Assembly: GCA_003116875.1 (NCBI GenBank)
Contig: BCKT01000012.1
Coordinates: 1 to 64,000, forward strand
Direction of reading: 5' to 3'
DNA length: 64,000 bases
Source of the DNA: Takashimella koratensis
Taxonomy: Eukaryota; Basidiomycota; Tremellomycetes; Trichosporonales; Tetragoniomycetaceae
The position numbers were made by a program, and so were the translations under genes. How positions within the stretch are numbered: position 1 is the first letter of the stretch; each line of letters opens with the position of its first letter. The notes beneath the pieces are model-generated. The model saw only the letters and a program-made list of their open reading frames with translations, was not told the DNA's origin and did not search any database. Positions 30,946-43,005 of the stretch are shown here, piece by piece.

Positions 30946-33900
30946 ATGACGGTCACCTTCCCTTACTCGTCCGCCCCCGTGCGGCAAATCCGTGAGATCC
31001 AGTTCGGTGTCATGAGCCCAGAGGAGATCGTAAGTACCAGCTCTACGCGGATTTGCCTGGGACTGGATGTGGGAGGATATAGGGCAGATGAGAAAGGATT
31101 TAGGCGGGGTTGGAACGGGGGCTGGATCGGAGTGTCAAGGGATAGAGTCTTTGTACCATGATTTATCACGCAGGGCGGAACTGTGTGCTGATGACCCCAG
31201 AAATCCTACTCGGTGGCCAAAGTTGAGCACCCCGAGGTGATGGATGAGGCGACCGGTCAACAGAAAGTTGGAGGGTTGATGGACCCGCGCATGGGAAGTA
31301 TGTTTAACCACCCTCCCCATGTCATGATGAGTGGGATAACGTGGCTCACCTCATCTCAGCCATTGATCGCAACTTCAAATGCCAAACTTGCGGTGAAGGT
31401 ATGGCAGAGTGCCCCGGTCACTTTGGTCACATTGAGCTCGCGCGACCCGTGTTCCACGCCGGTTTCATCGTGAAAGTGAAGAAGATTCTTGAATGTGTCT
31501 GTTACAGCTGCGGGAAACTCAAAGTTGACATGGTTAGTTCTCTTGTCACCTTGTCCCCCCTGCGTGTCTTCCCATTCTCTTAAGTCAGCATTTTGACTCC
31601 TCGCAGCGAGATCCCGAGGTCGCCAAGATTGTCCGTCGAGTCAAGGCTCAACACCGCTTGAAGGCGATCTGGGCTCTTGCACGGCCACGGAACATCTGCG
31701 AGCCCGATACGCTCGAGGATGACGGAGACGCGACGGCAGAGAACGAGTATATGGACGAGCAGAAAGACGCCAGCAAAGCCAAGGGTCACGGTGGTTGCGG
31801 TCACGAACAGCCCCAATACCGTAAAGAGGCTCTCAAACTAACCGGTGTCTTCAAGCCCAGCAAAGATAAGAGCGAGGAGAATGCCGAGCCCGAGCGGAGA
31901 AACATGTCAGCTGGCGAGTGTTACAACATTCTTCGAAAGATCTCAGCGGATGATCTGCACATTATGGGGTTGAACGAGGAATACGCTCGCCCAGACTGGA
32001 TGATCCTCACTGTCCTCCCTGTCCCTCCTGCGGCTGTCCGACCCTCTATCTCCGTCGACGGCGGTGCGATGCGTAGTGAAGACGACTTGACGTACAAGCT
32101 TGGCGAGATTCTCAAAGCGAGCGCCAATGTTCGCAAGCTTGAGGCGGAAGGTGTTCCGCCAAGCGTCGTCAACGAGCACTTTGATCTCCTCCAGTTCCAC
32201 GTCGCGACCTACATGGACAATGACATTGCCGGTATCCCGCAGGCGTTGCAAAAATCTGGGCGTCCCGTCAAGGCAATCCGAGCGAGGTTGAAGGGTAAAG
32301 AGGGTCGTCTTCGTGGTAACCTTATGGGCAAGCGTGTCGACTTTTCGGCACGTACAGTCATCACCGGTGACCCGAACCTGCAACTCGACCAAGTCGGTGT
32401 TCCACGGAGTATTGCCATGACCTTGACGTATCCCGAGCGAGGTTAGTAGCTTAGGTTGCAGGGCGTTTAGTTTTGGTCGAGCTGACCCGCTGTTCAGTGA
32501 CACCATACAACATTGTCTACTTGCAGGGCCTCATCAACAACGGTCCGGCCACGTATCCAGGCGCTCGTTTCTATGTCAAGGACACGGGCGAGCGAGTCGA
32601 CTTGAAATACCGGAGAGGAGGGGAGCCTGTTAGCTTGCAGTTTGGTTGGATCGTCGAGCGGCATCTGAAGGATGGAGAGTGAGTTGCATATCTGATTATC
32701 GATAGGACTTCTCGCCTAACACATGACAGCTACGTCCTCTTCAACCGTCAGCCTAGTTTGCACAAGATGTCCATGATGAGTCATCGAGTCAAAGTTATGA
32801 ACTATTCTAGTACGTCCAGGTCGCAGTTGAAGATTCTGAGCTGACTTTTTCTAGCTTTCCGATTGAACCTCTCGGTGTATGTCTCGAGGGTTTCTTGAAA
32901 CTTTTACTAACACGTCTAGCACATCTCCTTACAACGCCGATTTCGATGGTGATGAGATGAACTTGCAGTGAGTGTGATCGTAGTCCAAAACTTTGAATCT
33001 TTGCTGACTCATTGCAGCGTTCCTCAAAGCGAAGAGACACGAGCCGAGTTGAGCCAGATCGCTTGGGTGCCCAGACAGGTACATTTAGCCCTCTTTGCAT
33101 GATTGCATCAGGCGCTCAACCTCTCTTTTTACCCCCCTACAGATTATCTCCCCGCAAGCGAACAAGCCCGTCATGGGTATCGTCCAGGATACGTTGTGCG
33201 GCGTTCGAAAGTTCACGTTGCGCGACAGCTTTTGCGACTGGGCGATGGTACAGAACATCTTGCTCTGGCTGCCAGGCTGGAACGGTATCGTACCTCCACC
33301 AACGATCATCAAACCTCAGCCGCTCTGGACCGGTAAACAGCTGTTGTCAATGTGTATACCTTCCGGGATCAACATCACCAACAAGAACAACGAAAAGCCG
33401 TCGCCAATCGACATCACCGACGAGAACATCTTGATTGACAACGGAGAGATCTTGCACGGCGCGATTGTCAAGAACATGGCAGGAGCCGCCAACAATGGTC
33501 TCATCCACGTCATCTTCCGTGAACTCGGTCCTGTCGTTACTCGCGATTTCTTCTCGGCTGTACAAATGATGGTCAATTACTGGTTGCTGCACAACGGTTT
33601 CTCTGTGGGCATCGGCGACACTATCGCCGACAAGGCCACCATGGCTGGGATCAACAACCGTCTCGTCCAGGCCAAGCAGGTTGTGCAGGACTTTATCACC
33701 GAGGCCGAGGGGAACAAGCTCAAGCCCAAGCCTGGTATGACGATTCGTGAGACTCTCGAGGCTTCCGTTTCAGGCGAGTTGAACAAGGCTCGTGATTGGG
33801 CTGGTAAGACCGCGCAAGACAACTTGAAAGCGGACAACAACGTCAAGCAGATGGTCGTATCCGGTGCCAAGGGTTCGTTTATCAACATCTCGCAAATGTC

Positions 33901-36900
33901 GGGTTGTGTCGGTCAACAGATTGTCGAAGGAAAGCGTATCCCGTTCGGTTTCCGTCACCGATCCTTGCCGCATTTCTCTAAGGACGACTATGGACCCGAG
34001 TCGCGTGGTTTCGTTGAGAACTCGTACCTTCGTGGCTTGACGCCCCAGGAGTTCTTCTTCCACGCTATGGGTGGTCGTGAGGGTCTCATCGACACGGCCG
34101 TCAAGACTGCCGAGACTGGGTACATCCAACGTCGATTGGTCAAGGCGATGGAGGACCTCAAGGTTGGGTACGACGGGACGGTGCGAAACTCGAGTGGCGA
34201 TATCATTCAGTTCCTGTACGGTGAAGACGGCATGGACGGTGCGGCGATGGAGAAGCAGAGTTTGGAGATTATCCGGTTCTCGGATCAGAAGTTTGAGCGG
34301 CAGTACAAGGTCGACGTGATTGGCGGTACGGGCGGGTTCTCCAAGGGGACCTTGCAAGCCGGGATCGACCAGTCGTCGAGTGAGCTTCAGGACATGTTGG
34401 ACGAGGAGTACGCCCAGCTCAGCCGAGATCGTGAACTCCTTCGAACTGCCATCTTCCCAGACGGTATCCCTGGTCACCCTTTGCCCGTCAACATCCAGCG
34501 TGTCATCCAGAACTCGCAGCAAATCTTCCATATCGACCCTCGCGTCCCGAGCGATCTCGAGCCCGCGTACATCATCGAGTCCCGCAAAGCGTTGCACGAG
34601 CGTCTCCTCGTCGTCCGCGGCGACGACCCGATCAGTCTCGAGGCGCAGCGAAACGCCACCATCTTATTCAGTATCCTCCTCCGCTCGCACTTTGCGACAC
34701 GGAGAGTCCTCGAGGACTACCACTTGAATCGAGAGGCGTTTGACTGGGTGCTCGGAGAGATTGAGCAGATCTTCAACAAGGCGATCGTCGACCCGACCGA
34801 GATGGTGGGGACGCTCGCTGCGCAGTCGATCGGTGAACCCGCAACGCAGATGACGCTTAACACCTTCCACTACGCCGGTGTCTCGTCCAAGAGTGTGACA
34901 GGTGGTGTCCCGCGTCTCAAGGAGATTATCAACGTCGCCGTCAACATCCGTACCCCGGCCTTGGCCGTCTACCTCGATCGCGAGTACAGCCGAACCGAGC
35001 GAGACGCACACCAGATCATGCGAAAACTCACGCACACCCGTCTGCGTGACGTCACGGCCTCGGTGGAGATCTTCTACGACCCCAAGCTGGACTCGACTGA
35101 TATCGAGGAGGACAAGGACTTTGTTGATGCGTTCTTTGCGATTCCTGACGAGGATATTCGGCTCGAATTACACTCCCCTTGGTTGCTCCGTCTCGAGCTG
35201 GACCGTGCCAAGGTGCTCGAAGGTGGCTATGAGATGGCGGAGATTGTGGGCGCGATCGTGAATACCGTCGGCAAGGACGTCTTTGTCATCCACTCGGAAG
35301 ATAACGCGTCCAAGCTGATCATTCGTATCCGTGTCGTCGCTGCCGAGAAGGAAGAGGAGGACTTGTTGGGTGACGAGGACATGTTCCTGAAGCGAATCGA
35401 GGGTACGTTGCTCGACCAGGTCGAGCTTGGTGGTATCCCGCGCATCACGCGTGTGTTCATCTCCGAGGGGAAGAAGGTGGTGCTCTCGGGCAAGGGCGAG
35501 TACGATCAAGAGAAGGAGTGGTACCTTGAGACGGACGGTATCAACTTGAAGAGCGTGATGGCTGTCGACGGTGTGGACCCATGGCGAACGTACTCGAACA
35601 ACTGCTACGAAGTATGGGAGACGCTCGGTATCGAGGCTGGCCGAAACGCGCTGTACAAAGAGCTCAACGGGGTCATCGAGATGGGCGGTTCGTATGTCAA
35701 CTACCGACACTTGGCGCTCTTGTGCGATTTGATGTGTAACAAGGGTCACCTCATGTCGATTACTCGTCATGGTATCAACCGAACCGATGCGGGTGCGCTC
35801 TCTCGGTGTTCCTTCGAGGAGACGGTCGAGATCTTGCTCGAGGCCGCGGCCGTGGGCGATATCGACGACTGCACGGGTGTTGCTGAGAATGTCTTGTTGG
35901 GTCAAATGGCACCGATGGGTACGGGAGCTTTCGATGTCTCGCTCGACCTCTCCATGCTCAAGGACGTGATCACCGACCACCGCTTGCCAGTGCAGAACAT
36001 GCTCCTCGCGGGCAACATGGGCGGCGCGACACCGGGAGTCGGCAATATGACGCCGTACGACAACTTTTCGCCAATGTGGGGCGGCGGAGGCGGCGCCGTT
36101 GGGCAAGCAGCGTTCTCACCCATGCAGACGTCGAGCAACGACGAAGGCGCAGGCAACTTTGCTTACATGGGTTACGGAACCTCGCCGATGCATGGTGGGA
36201 TGAGCCCCGGTGGTGGGTATTCACCCACCTCGCCAGCGGGGTATTCCCCGACTTCGCCGTTCGCTGTCACTTCGCCAGCGTACAGCCCGACGTCGCCCTT
36301 CCAGGGCGCGGGCGCGGCGTCCCCCTGGGTCCCCCGCGGCGCTGGAGGCGGATACGGCGCGACGAGCCCAGCTTACTCTCCTACCTCCCCTCAATACTCT
36401 CCTTCTTCCCCACAATTCTCTCCAGCATCCCCGTCCTTCTCCCCTTCTTCACCAACCTACTCGCCCGCGTCCCCGGCGTACGCAGGGATCGGCGCAGGTG
36501 GTGCAGCCAAGACATCTCCAATGTACTCGCCCGCGTCCCCGGCTTACAGCCCGACAAGCCCGATGGGCGCAGGGTTCGGTGGTGCAGGTGCCACGTCGCC
36601 AAAGTACTCCCCAACTTCGCCCAGGTACAGTCCTGCCAGTCCCGCGTTCTCTCCAACCTCACCGGCATACAGCCCGACTAGCCCACAGGCGTTCCAGGCC
36701 ACCAGTCCAAAGTATTCGTACGTATGGTCTCCATCTTCCATTCATCTTCCTCTTTCATCTGCTCTTTGCAGGTCTTTGATCCCCTGGCTTTTGTGCGAAT
36801 CGTTGCTGACTCTTCAACAGCCCAACAAGCCCTCAGTTCAGCCCGACATCACCGACCTACTCCCCCGCGAGCCCGATGTACTCACCCACGAGCCCGACCT

Positions 36901-37106
36901 ACTCCCCTGCCAGTCCCGCTTACAGTCCAGCCTCACCCGCGTACAGCCCCGCCTCGCCAGGTTACGGAGGCGCCCGCCCTCCGCAGGCTGGGCCAAGCGG
37001 CAATGCCCCGGTCAACGGGAACGGGAATGGGAACGCACGAAGGGCCGGGTGGGGTCCAGATGGCGGTTACGCTCAGTCGCCGAGCTGGAACCAGCGCAAG
37101 GACTAA
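30946..37106 (+). CDS. RPB1: RNA polymerase II largest subunit (Rpb1)
   Basis: The start [20 protein letters not shown] is typical. Zinc-binding [20 protein letters not shown] follows, then the active-site loop [10 protein letters not shown] (about 32936-32958, across short introns), the bridge and trigger region ([20 protein letters not shown]), and a CTD from about 36215. I count 21 heptads of the form (Y/F)SP(T/A/S)SPx, with several Gly/Ala-rich interruptions. A 103-nt intron (36718-36820) splits a CTD repeat (KYS|PTSPQ). After splicing the gene ends in [14 protein letters not shown] with TAA at 37104-37106. An unspliced reading continues to 37156 in another frame. The first intron (31030-31200) is long for this window. 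This is the catalytic subunit of nuclear mRNA synthesis. Confidence 0.97.
36718..36820 (+). other. Intron inside the RPB1 CTD
   Basis: A GTACGT donor and TTCAACAG acceptor enclose 103 nt. Splicing restores the heptad frame (KYS then [11 protein letters not shown]). The intron has no in-frame stop when read from the upstream exon, so retention would replace the last six heptads by an unrelated tail ending at 37156. Confidence 0.85.
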
Positions 37107-37632
37107 GCGCGTTAGGTTGTTCTCAAGAGGAAGAACTAGGTCTCGCTGGGAAGTGAGATGATCAGTGTTAAGAGGCGATTGTAAGATGGTGCAAAGAGGC
37201 TCAGAGAGGATTCAGTGAGCTAGGAGGGTTCTGTCAAAGTCGAGCGAGTCGTCTGAGTTGGTACCAACAGACAGACAATTTATACAAATTCTTCTTCTTT
37301 TCCGTAAAAACCTCAAAACAGACCGCGTGAAACACAAAGCACACGGTAGAGATGGACACCCGTTGTCGCCATCTTTGGCTGAACATGGCATGAGAGACTC
37401 ATCTTGTCGTCAAGATGGGATCTCTCTTCGATTCAATGTCCTCCTCACTGACACCTGAGACGTACTCAACAGGAGTTTGCTAGACTTCACACTTCAAAGT
37501 CCCCCTTGAACTGACTTGAGCAAAACCACTCGTCGATCACCGTTTCTCAAAAAAGTTGTCACGTCTCAACCGGGTTCTGTCCGACCGTCGCTTACCTTAC
37601 CGTCACTTTGCCCGCACCCTAAACACTGTGCG
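37107..37632. other. Intergenic region, RPB1 3' end to NUC1
   Basis: These 526 bp should hold the RPB1 terminator and the NUC1 promoter. An A-rich stretch (TCCGTAAAAACCTCAAAAC near 37300) follows the likely RPB1 3' UTR. No gene or repeat is supported. Confidence 0.45.
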
Positions 37633-39406
37633 ATGCCGACTCTCGGTCCGTCTCTCCTCTTCGTGGCCGGCCTCACTATCGGGATCGGTACCGGTGCCTT
37701 CTTCCCTCGCAAGTCTGCTGGGCAATCACCTCAGCCCGGGCAGGGGCAAGCGTCGAACGCGCCGTTTCCTGCGCCGCCTGAACGACCGGATGCCGCTGTG
37801 GACAGGTCGTTAGGTACCGCTGGGGGAGGGGTCGCCCTCCGAGGGGGGTTCCCAGGTACGTCTCAGGACAGGATAGAGCTGTTTGTGAGAGATGAGCGAA
37901 CGCACAGCCGGGGAGTAAGCCAGGAAGTGGAACTGGAGAGCTTATGGTCATTTGACAGGACCTATTGCGGATCTGATCAAGCGGTCAGCTTATACCGCAG
38001 CCTACGATCGACGTCTTCGTCATCCTGCCTGGGTAAGTATGACCCACCTTACCGAGTTAGACCTCTAGTCCACTGCAATCTCATCCGGGTCTCAATCCCA
38101 CTGACAGACTCGGTTAGACCGCGGAACACTTGACTGCCGCCTCGCTTGCTCGGACAAAACCAGCGGGAGTGACGACACCTGGCCAGCCTGTCCCGCTCGA
38201 ATCTGCCCGAGCAGCAGATACCAATCCCAACACACCGACTACCAAAGGCGATAGGTCGAAGAGCGTGTTCCAAGAAGACGAAGGGATTCCCGAACTCTTT
38301 CGTGCCAAGTTGGCCGACTGTAAGTCATTCTCTTTATGTCGTGGTGGTAGAGTTACATGTGGCTGATGGTGATGGGCCTGACCTGTTCGGGGTGATTAGA
38401 CTTCCGAAGCGGATATGATCGAGGGCATATGTGAGTCGGGAGAAAGAGTGCAAAGCGAGGGGGAAAGTATCTGATGGAAATCGCTTCCAGGGTCCCAGCG
38501 GCCGACGCGAAGATCTCGCAGCAGGCAATGGACGAGACGTTCTACTTGACCAATATCGCCCCTCAGGTCGGCGACGGCTTCAACCGACACTGTAAGTCTT
38601 AACCCCTCTCTTCATCTGCTGTATCGTGTACCACCTTCAAAGTACAGCTTGTTGATTTCTATCATCTAGACTGGGCGTACGTGGAGGATTTCTGTCGACG
38701 ATTGACGACCAATTTCGAGGATGTTTACGTGTTTACGTGAGTTCGGTGTCCTGATCTGTCAACAGGCAGAGACTGAACTTGGGTTTCAGGATCCCGTTGT
38801 ACATGCCCACCCGCGGGGCAGATGGGAAATACCGAGTGGTGAGCTCTTCCTTTCTTTTCCGCTCCGACCATCTCTTCTCTCCTCCTCTCTCACTCCACGT
38901 CGTACCCATGGCTAATCACTGACCCACGCTCTTACTCAATTGACAGACATACGAAGTCATTGGGAACCCACCATCCGTGGCTGTTCCTACCCATTTTGCC
39001 AAAGTGATCCTCGCTTCTCGTCCAGACTTTTCGTATCCTCAAAAACCCGGTGGTCCACTCGGCGTGTCGTCCGAGTCGACTGTCAAGGAACTCGCAATGG
39101 GGGCGTTTGTGCTCCCCAACGCTCCGATCCCGGACGAAACGGATCTCCGTACCTTCATCGCCCCAGGCAAGTGATCGCAGTTTCATCATGGCCAAGAGTA
39201 AGGGTGAAGAGCTGATGACGGATACAGTTGAAACGGTTGAGCGAGCAGCAGGATTGCAGTTGTTCGGGACAGACCTCAAGAACAAGTCGAGACAGCTTTG
39301 CGCGGTCACGCAATGTCAAGTTGTCGTTCGTCGATTTGACGACGCCCGTAAAGAACTCGGCGGCAAGGGTGGCGGTAGCGGAAAGTTCATCGAGCAGAGG
39401 AAATGA
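37633..39406 (+). CDS. NUC1: Mitochondrial nuclease Nuc1 (endonuclease G family)
   Basis: The start MPTLGPSLLFVAGLTIGIGT gives a hydrophobic N-terminal segment for anchoring in the inner mitochondrial membrane. After the linker the catalytic His-Me finger appears: FRSGYDRGHMVPAADAK, with the DRGH motif and catalytic His, then FYLTNIAPQVGDGFNRHYW with the metal-binding Asn. Later blocks are YEVIGNPPSVAVPTHFAKVI and MGAFVLPNAPIP, both typical. The enzyme cuts DNA and RNA non-specifically and acts in mitochondrial turnover and programmed cell death. The sequence between the membrane segment and the catalytic domain (QSPQPGQGQASNAPFPAPPE) is low-complexity. Six or so exons. The gene is convergent with the Dbf2-type kinase; 390 bp separate the stops. 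Confidence 0.93.
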
Positions 39407-39796
39407 GACGCAGTCCTCGACTTTGGCTCAGACTCCTCAGACTTTAGGTCAATCAAGACTGTATACACCAACACCGCTTCTTCGCTACCCTCCGTTATTA
39501 ATCACCATCATCACTCTAGCATTGCAGGATCAGACTACAAAATCAATGATTCCATGCCACATTTTCACAGTCCATTAAGAAACAGAACAGAGAAGACACA
39601 AGACGAAGGGAACGAGAAAGAAGAGACGAGAAGAAACGAGACACCAATGGATTGGCTGAACAGAGCGGAACTGGGCACTGGAAGGAACAAGGATGCGGAA
39701 GATCTGAGACTGTGTTGAGAATGAAGAGAGTTCAACCGACGAAGACGCAAACAGTAGAGAGAAAGAGGAGAGCATGTCGACCCTGGCCAACTTTGC
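39407..39796. other. Convergent intergenic region, NUC1 / Dbf2-type kinase
   Basis: These 390 bp hold two 3' UTRs. The minus-strand 3' side is rich in GAA/GAGA on the plus strand (39590-39640). No gene is supported. Confidence 0.45.
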
Positions 39797-42428
39797 TTAG
39801 AAGATGGTTTGGAGAGGCTCGTTCTCCGGCTTGATCCCGCGCGGGGCAGGTTGGACGTTTGCGTTGCGACCAAACGTGAAGCCGACCTGACGAAAGGGTA
39901 AGTAACAATACGCCTGGACAAGCCCCGACATCCCCTATCCTATCCTTACTCACCCAGTTGTTGCGGTCGCCTTGTCCACGCTCTTCGACAGCCTCGACAT
40001 CACGCTGCTTCTTGAATACCTCGGCGTACTTTGCCATATCCTCGGGAGACGAGAACGAGTCAAAGTAGCCCACATCGGTCTCTCCGTCGAGAACTGGGAC
40101 GAAGGGTGCCGGGATCTCGCGGAGGCCCGTGAAGGGGAGGGACGAGAAGAAGGGGAGGGTCTGGATATCGGCGAGCGAGGAAACTCGGTCCTTCGGGTGA
40201 GCAATAAGTCGGGTCACAGCGTCCCATGCAACGTCAGAGAGGTTGAAAATAAGGTCCTCGGGTCGGTCATACACTGGCCTCCGCAGGACTCGCTGCCAGT
40301 TCTTCAAGTTGGCCCAGGTCTCCTCAGGGGTCGAGCCAGAGAAAGGCGGGAAGCCCTTAAGAGGTAAGATCAGTATGGCGACTGCTTGGTCGATCATATT
40401 TCTCCACTCACGCAGAGGAACTCGAAAAGAATGCAGCCCAGCGACCAGTAGTCGGCAGAGTATGTGTACGTCTTGCCTCGGAGAACCTCGGGAGGCATGC
40501 TGATCGTTAGCAAACAGCCAAGTAATTGTGTCTCACTAATCAGGTGAACCAACAACCGAGTCGGCCTGGGAGGTTTGTCAGCATTCTGAAAGGAAGTCCA
40601 TTCATCAGGTTATCACTTACGTATCGGGGTTCGGCCATTCGGATACTGCGGTAGATGGTTCGGCGCTCAAGGGTGCTGCGGAACACAAGGTTTTCATCCT
40701 TGACCTGGTCGAGCTAATATTGTTAGATATCATATCCACCAAGGTATGACATACCTTGCTCTTCATCTCCTCAATCTTCTGCGGGTTCAGCGCACCCGTT
40801 GCGAGACCAAAATCGGTCAACTTGACGTGACCAGTACCATCAACGAGGAAGTTCTGTCGACGTTAGCCTGGTGCCCAGAATCATAGCACCGCTTTTGTTA
40901 TTGCTTACCTCTGGCTTCAGGTCACGGTGAATGTAACCAAGCTTGTGGAGCTCGTTGACACCAGCAAACATCTCGGCCGCGTAGAAACGAGCGTGCTCCT
41001 CCTTGAGGACACCCGAGTTGTTGAGCAAGGTGCGGAAGTCACCACCCGGCACGTATTCCTGAATCATGTCAGTTGTAATCATGCCGCCTCCCAGCTGGAC
41101 CACTCACCATGGCGAGGTAGACGTGCTCCTTGTCCTGGAAAGCGTAGAGCAACTTGACGAGCCATGGGGTCTTGACTGCGGTGAGGATATCACGCTCAAC
41201 GAGAACGTGCTTGACCTCGTCCATCTTGGCAAGCGTGCCCTTTCGCATCTTTTTGAGAGCGCAAATCTCGTTCGTGTCGGCTTTGCGAGCGAGGTAAACG
41301 GATCCATACCCTCCCTGACCGACCTGCGCGATAATGCGGAACTGGTCGACGCGGAGCTTGGTGCGGCGCTTACGGAGGAGAACACGCTCGCGGCCGTTGT
41401 AAGAAGATACTTCTCGGGTGTACTCGGGTCCCGAGACGCCACGCATCTCGGTGTCGGCCTTGAAGACTTCGAGTCGCTTCTTGCGGGCGGCGATGTAGCC
41501 GAGAAGGTCGACTTTAAAGTTATTAGCAAGAGTAAGTTCATACGACGCGTCCGAATGCTAGACGATGCTCACAGTAGTAGTCAAGGAAGTCTGCAGGTAG
41601 TGTTAGCATGAGCTCAGGTTCCAACATCGAAGGGGCAGCATCAAACTTACAGATCTGCGCGACGACAGCCTTACGCTTGACGTCGGGACGCTCAAGGATC
41701 TCCCTCTCCCATGCCTCGAGACCCCTCTCCTTCTCTGGACGGGAAGTCTGCATGCGCACGTCCTCCTGGTATCCTCTCTGCGCGGCGTAAGGGTTCAACC
41801 CCGAGCGCGCGGGAGCTGCCGAGGCCGGAGCCGCGGTCTGGCCCTGGGCGTGGGCGGACGAAGCGGCTGGGGCTGGGGCGGAGCCGGCGAGCGACTTGAG
41901 CATGGCCGGGTTGAGCGTGTTCTTGAGAGTCTGCATATGGACGTCGTTGTCGTACTGCTGTTGCTGCTGATAAGATCCCTGGCCGTAGACTGGGGCGGAG
42001 GCTGCAGTGACTGCCTTGTTCACTTTGACGGGAGTGGTGGGCGCGCCCTGCTGGTTTTGGGAGAAGAGGAAAGAGAGGTAGTTGCCCCGCTCGTTGGCAG
42101 ACTGCTGGATCTGATCGTGTTGGTTGTAGTGAACGGCCTGGTTCTCCTTGGAGCCCGAGGTACGAGAAGGGGTGGCAGGGATAGGGATCTTGGAAGCGGC
42201 AGCGGTAGCGGTAGCGTGTGAAGAGGCCATGGACGCGACCGAGGAAGTCTTGTAGTGACCTTTACTCTGCTGCTGGTGCAGGTACTGGTGCTGGAGGTAG
42301 TGAGGCTGGTTATCGGTGTTGTTGTTGGTGTTGGTGTTGGTGTTTGTGCGTGACTTGGACGGGGTTGAGTGAACCTGGTCGTGAGACTGCGACTGGGGGT
42401 TGTTTGATTTAAGGACGCGAGAAAACAT
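39797..42428 (-). CDS. DBF2: NDR-family Ser/Thr kinase, Dbf2/Sid2 type
   Basis: A long Gln/Ser/Ala-rich N-terminus (from MFSRVLKSNNPQSQSHDQ) precedes the kinase. The Mob-binding region is around EREILERPDVKRKAVVAQI and FLDYY. The kinase domain shows QVGQGGYGSVYLARKADTNE (P-loop), CALKKMRKGTLAKMDEVKHV, EYVPGGDFRTLL, YIHRDLKPENFLVDGTGHVK, TDFGLATGALNPQKIEEMKS, the activation segment SVVGSPDYMPPEVLRGKTY and DYWSLGCILFEFLCGFPPFS. The C-terminal extension has DGETDVGYFDSF and the hydrophobic motif NNWVGFTFGRN. The GQGGYG loop and DGETDVGYFD favour Dbf2/Sid2 over Cbk1/Orb6. It is the effector kinase of the mitotic exit / septation network at the spindle pole and bud neck. The ATG at 42428 is the first in frame; upstream codons need a TTG start. 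Confidence 0.93.
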
Positions 42429-43005
42429 GTGAAGCTGGGGGACGGGGAGGGTGGGCTGGGTTGGGGTCGGAGTGGGCAAGGTGGTGAGCGTGCGGTTGGA
42501 ATGGAGATGGGGAGGGGATGAGATCAGATGAGAGTTGAGGAGAAGAGAGGGGGGTTAGGGGAGGAGGGGGTGGGTCGGGGACAGGGAGCTATGAGCGGTG
42601 GGGAGGGAGGTTGTTGTTGTTGTGCTTGTGTGTGTGTGTGTGTGGTGTGTGTGTGGGGTGGTTGAATGACGATCGCCACAGTATTCACCGTCTGCAGCGC
42701 CTCCTTTGGCTCTGTACCATCCATTGGGATATATTCCACGCGCCTTACCCTGTCATTAGGATTCTCACCGTGTTCTTTTGCTGGAAACCATTAGCCCTCT
42801 GGCCTGCTTCATTACAAAGTCCCGTAGTCAGGTTGGGTCTTGGAATACAACTCCGTGGCGACTGATTTTACTTTTTGCCGTCCTTGTTCACGTTGGCGGC
42901 ACAGTAACCACGTGACCGTCCTCTTGCCACGCGAAAAACATCAACAACAACAACAGGTATCCCAACGTTGACATTGACGCATTCACCAACACTTATCTCA
43001 CCGCC
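42429..43005. promoter_or_regulatory. Divergent promoter, Dbf2-type kinase / SPC25
   Basis: A 577-bp gap between two cell-division genes facing apart. It contains a G-rich stretch (42540-42610) and a GT microsatellite (about 42611-42660, with alternating GT and GTTGTT units). The SPC25 side has an AACAACAACAACAGG stretch at about 42942-42957. Confidence 0.5.
42611..42660. repeat. (GT)n and GTT microsatellite
   Basis: GTT triplets (GTTGTTGTTGTTGTGC) pass into GTGTGTGTGTGTGTGTGG and a shorter second GT run. It lies in the divergent promoter of the kinase and SPC25. Confidence 0.8.

Noticed and set aside
33770..36106. Long minus-strand frames (275 and 312 codons) antisense to RPB1
   Set aside because: They are shadows of the RPB1 exons caused by codon bias, with His/Arg/Val-rich nonsense composition and no domain.
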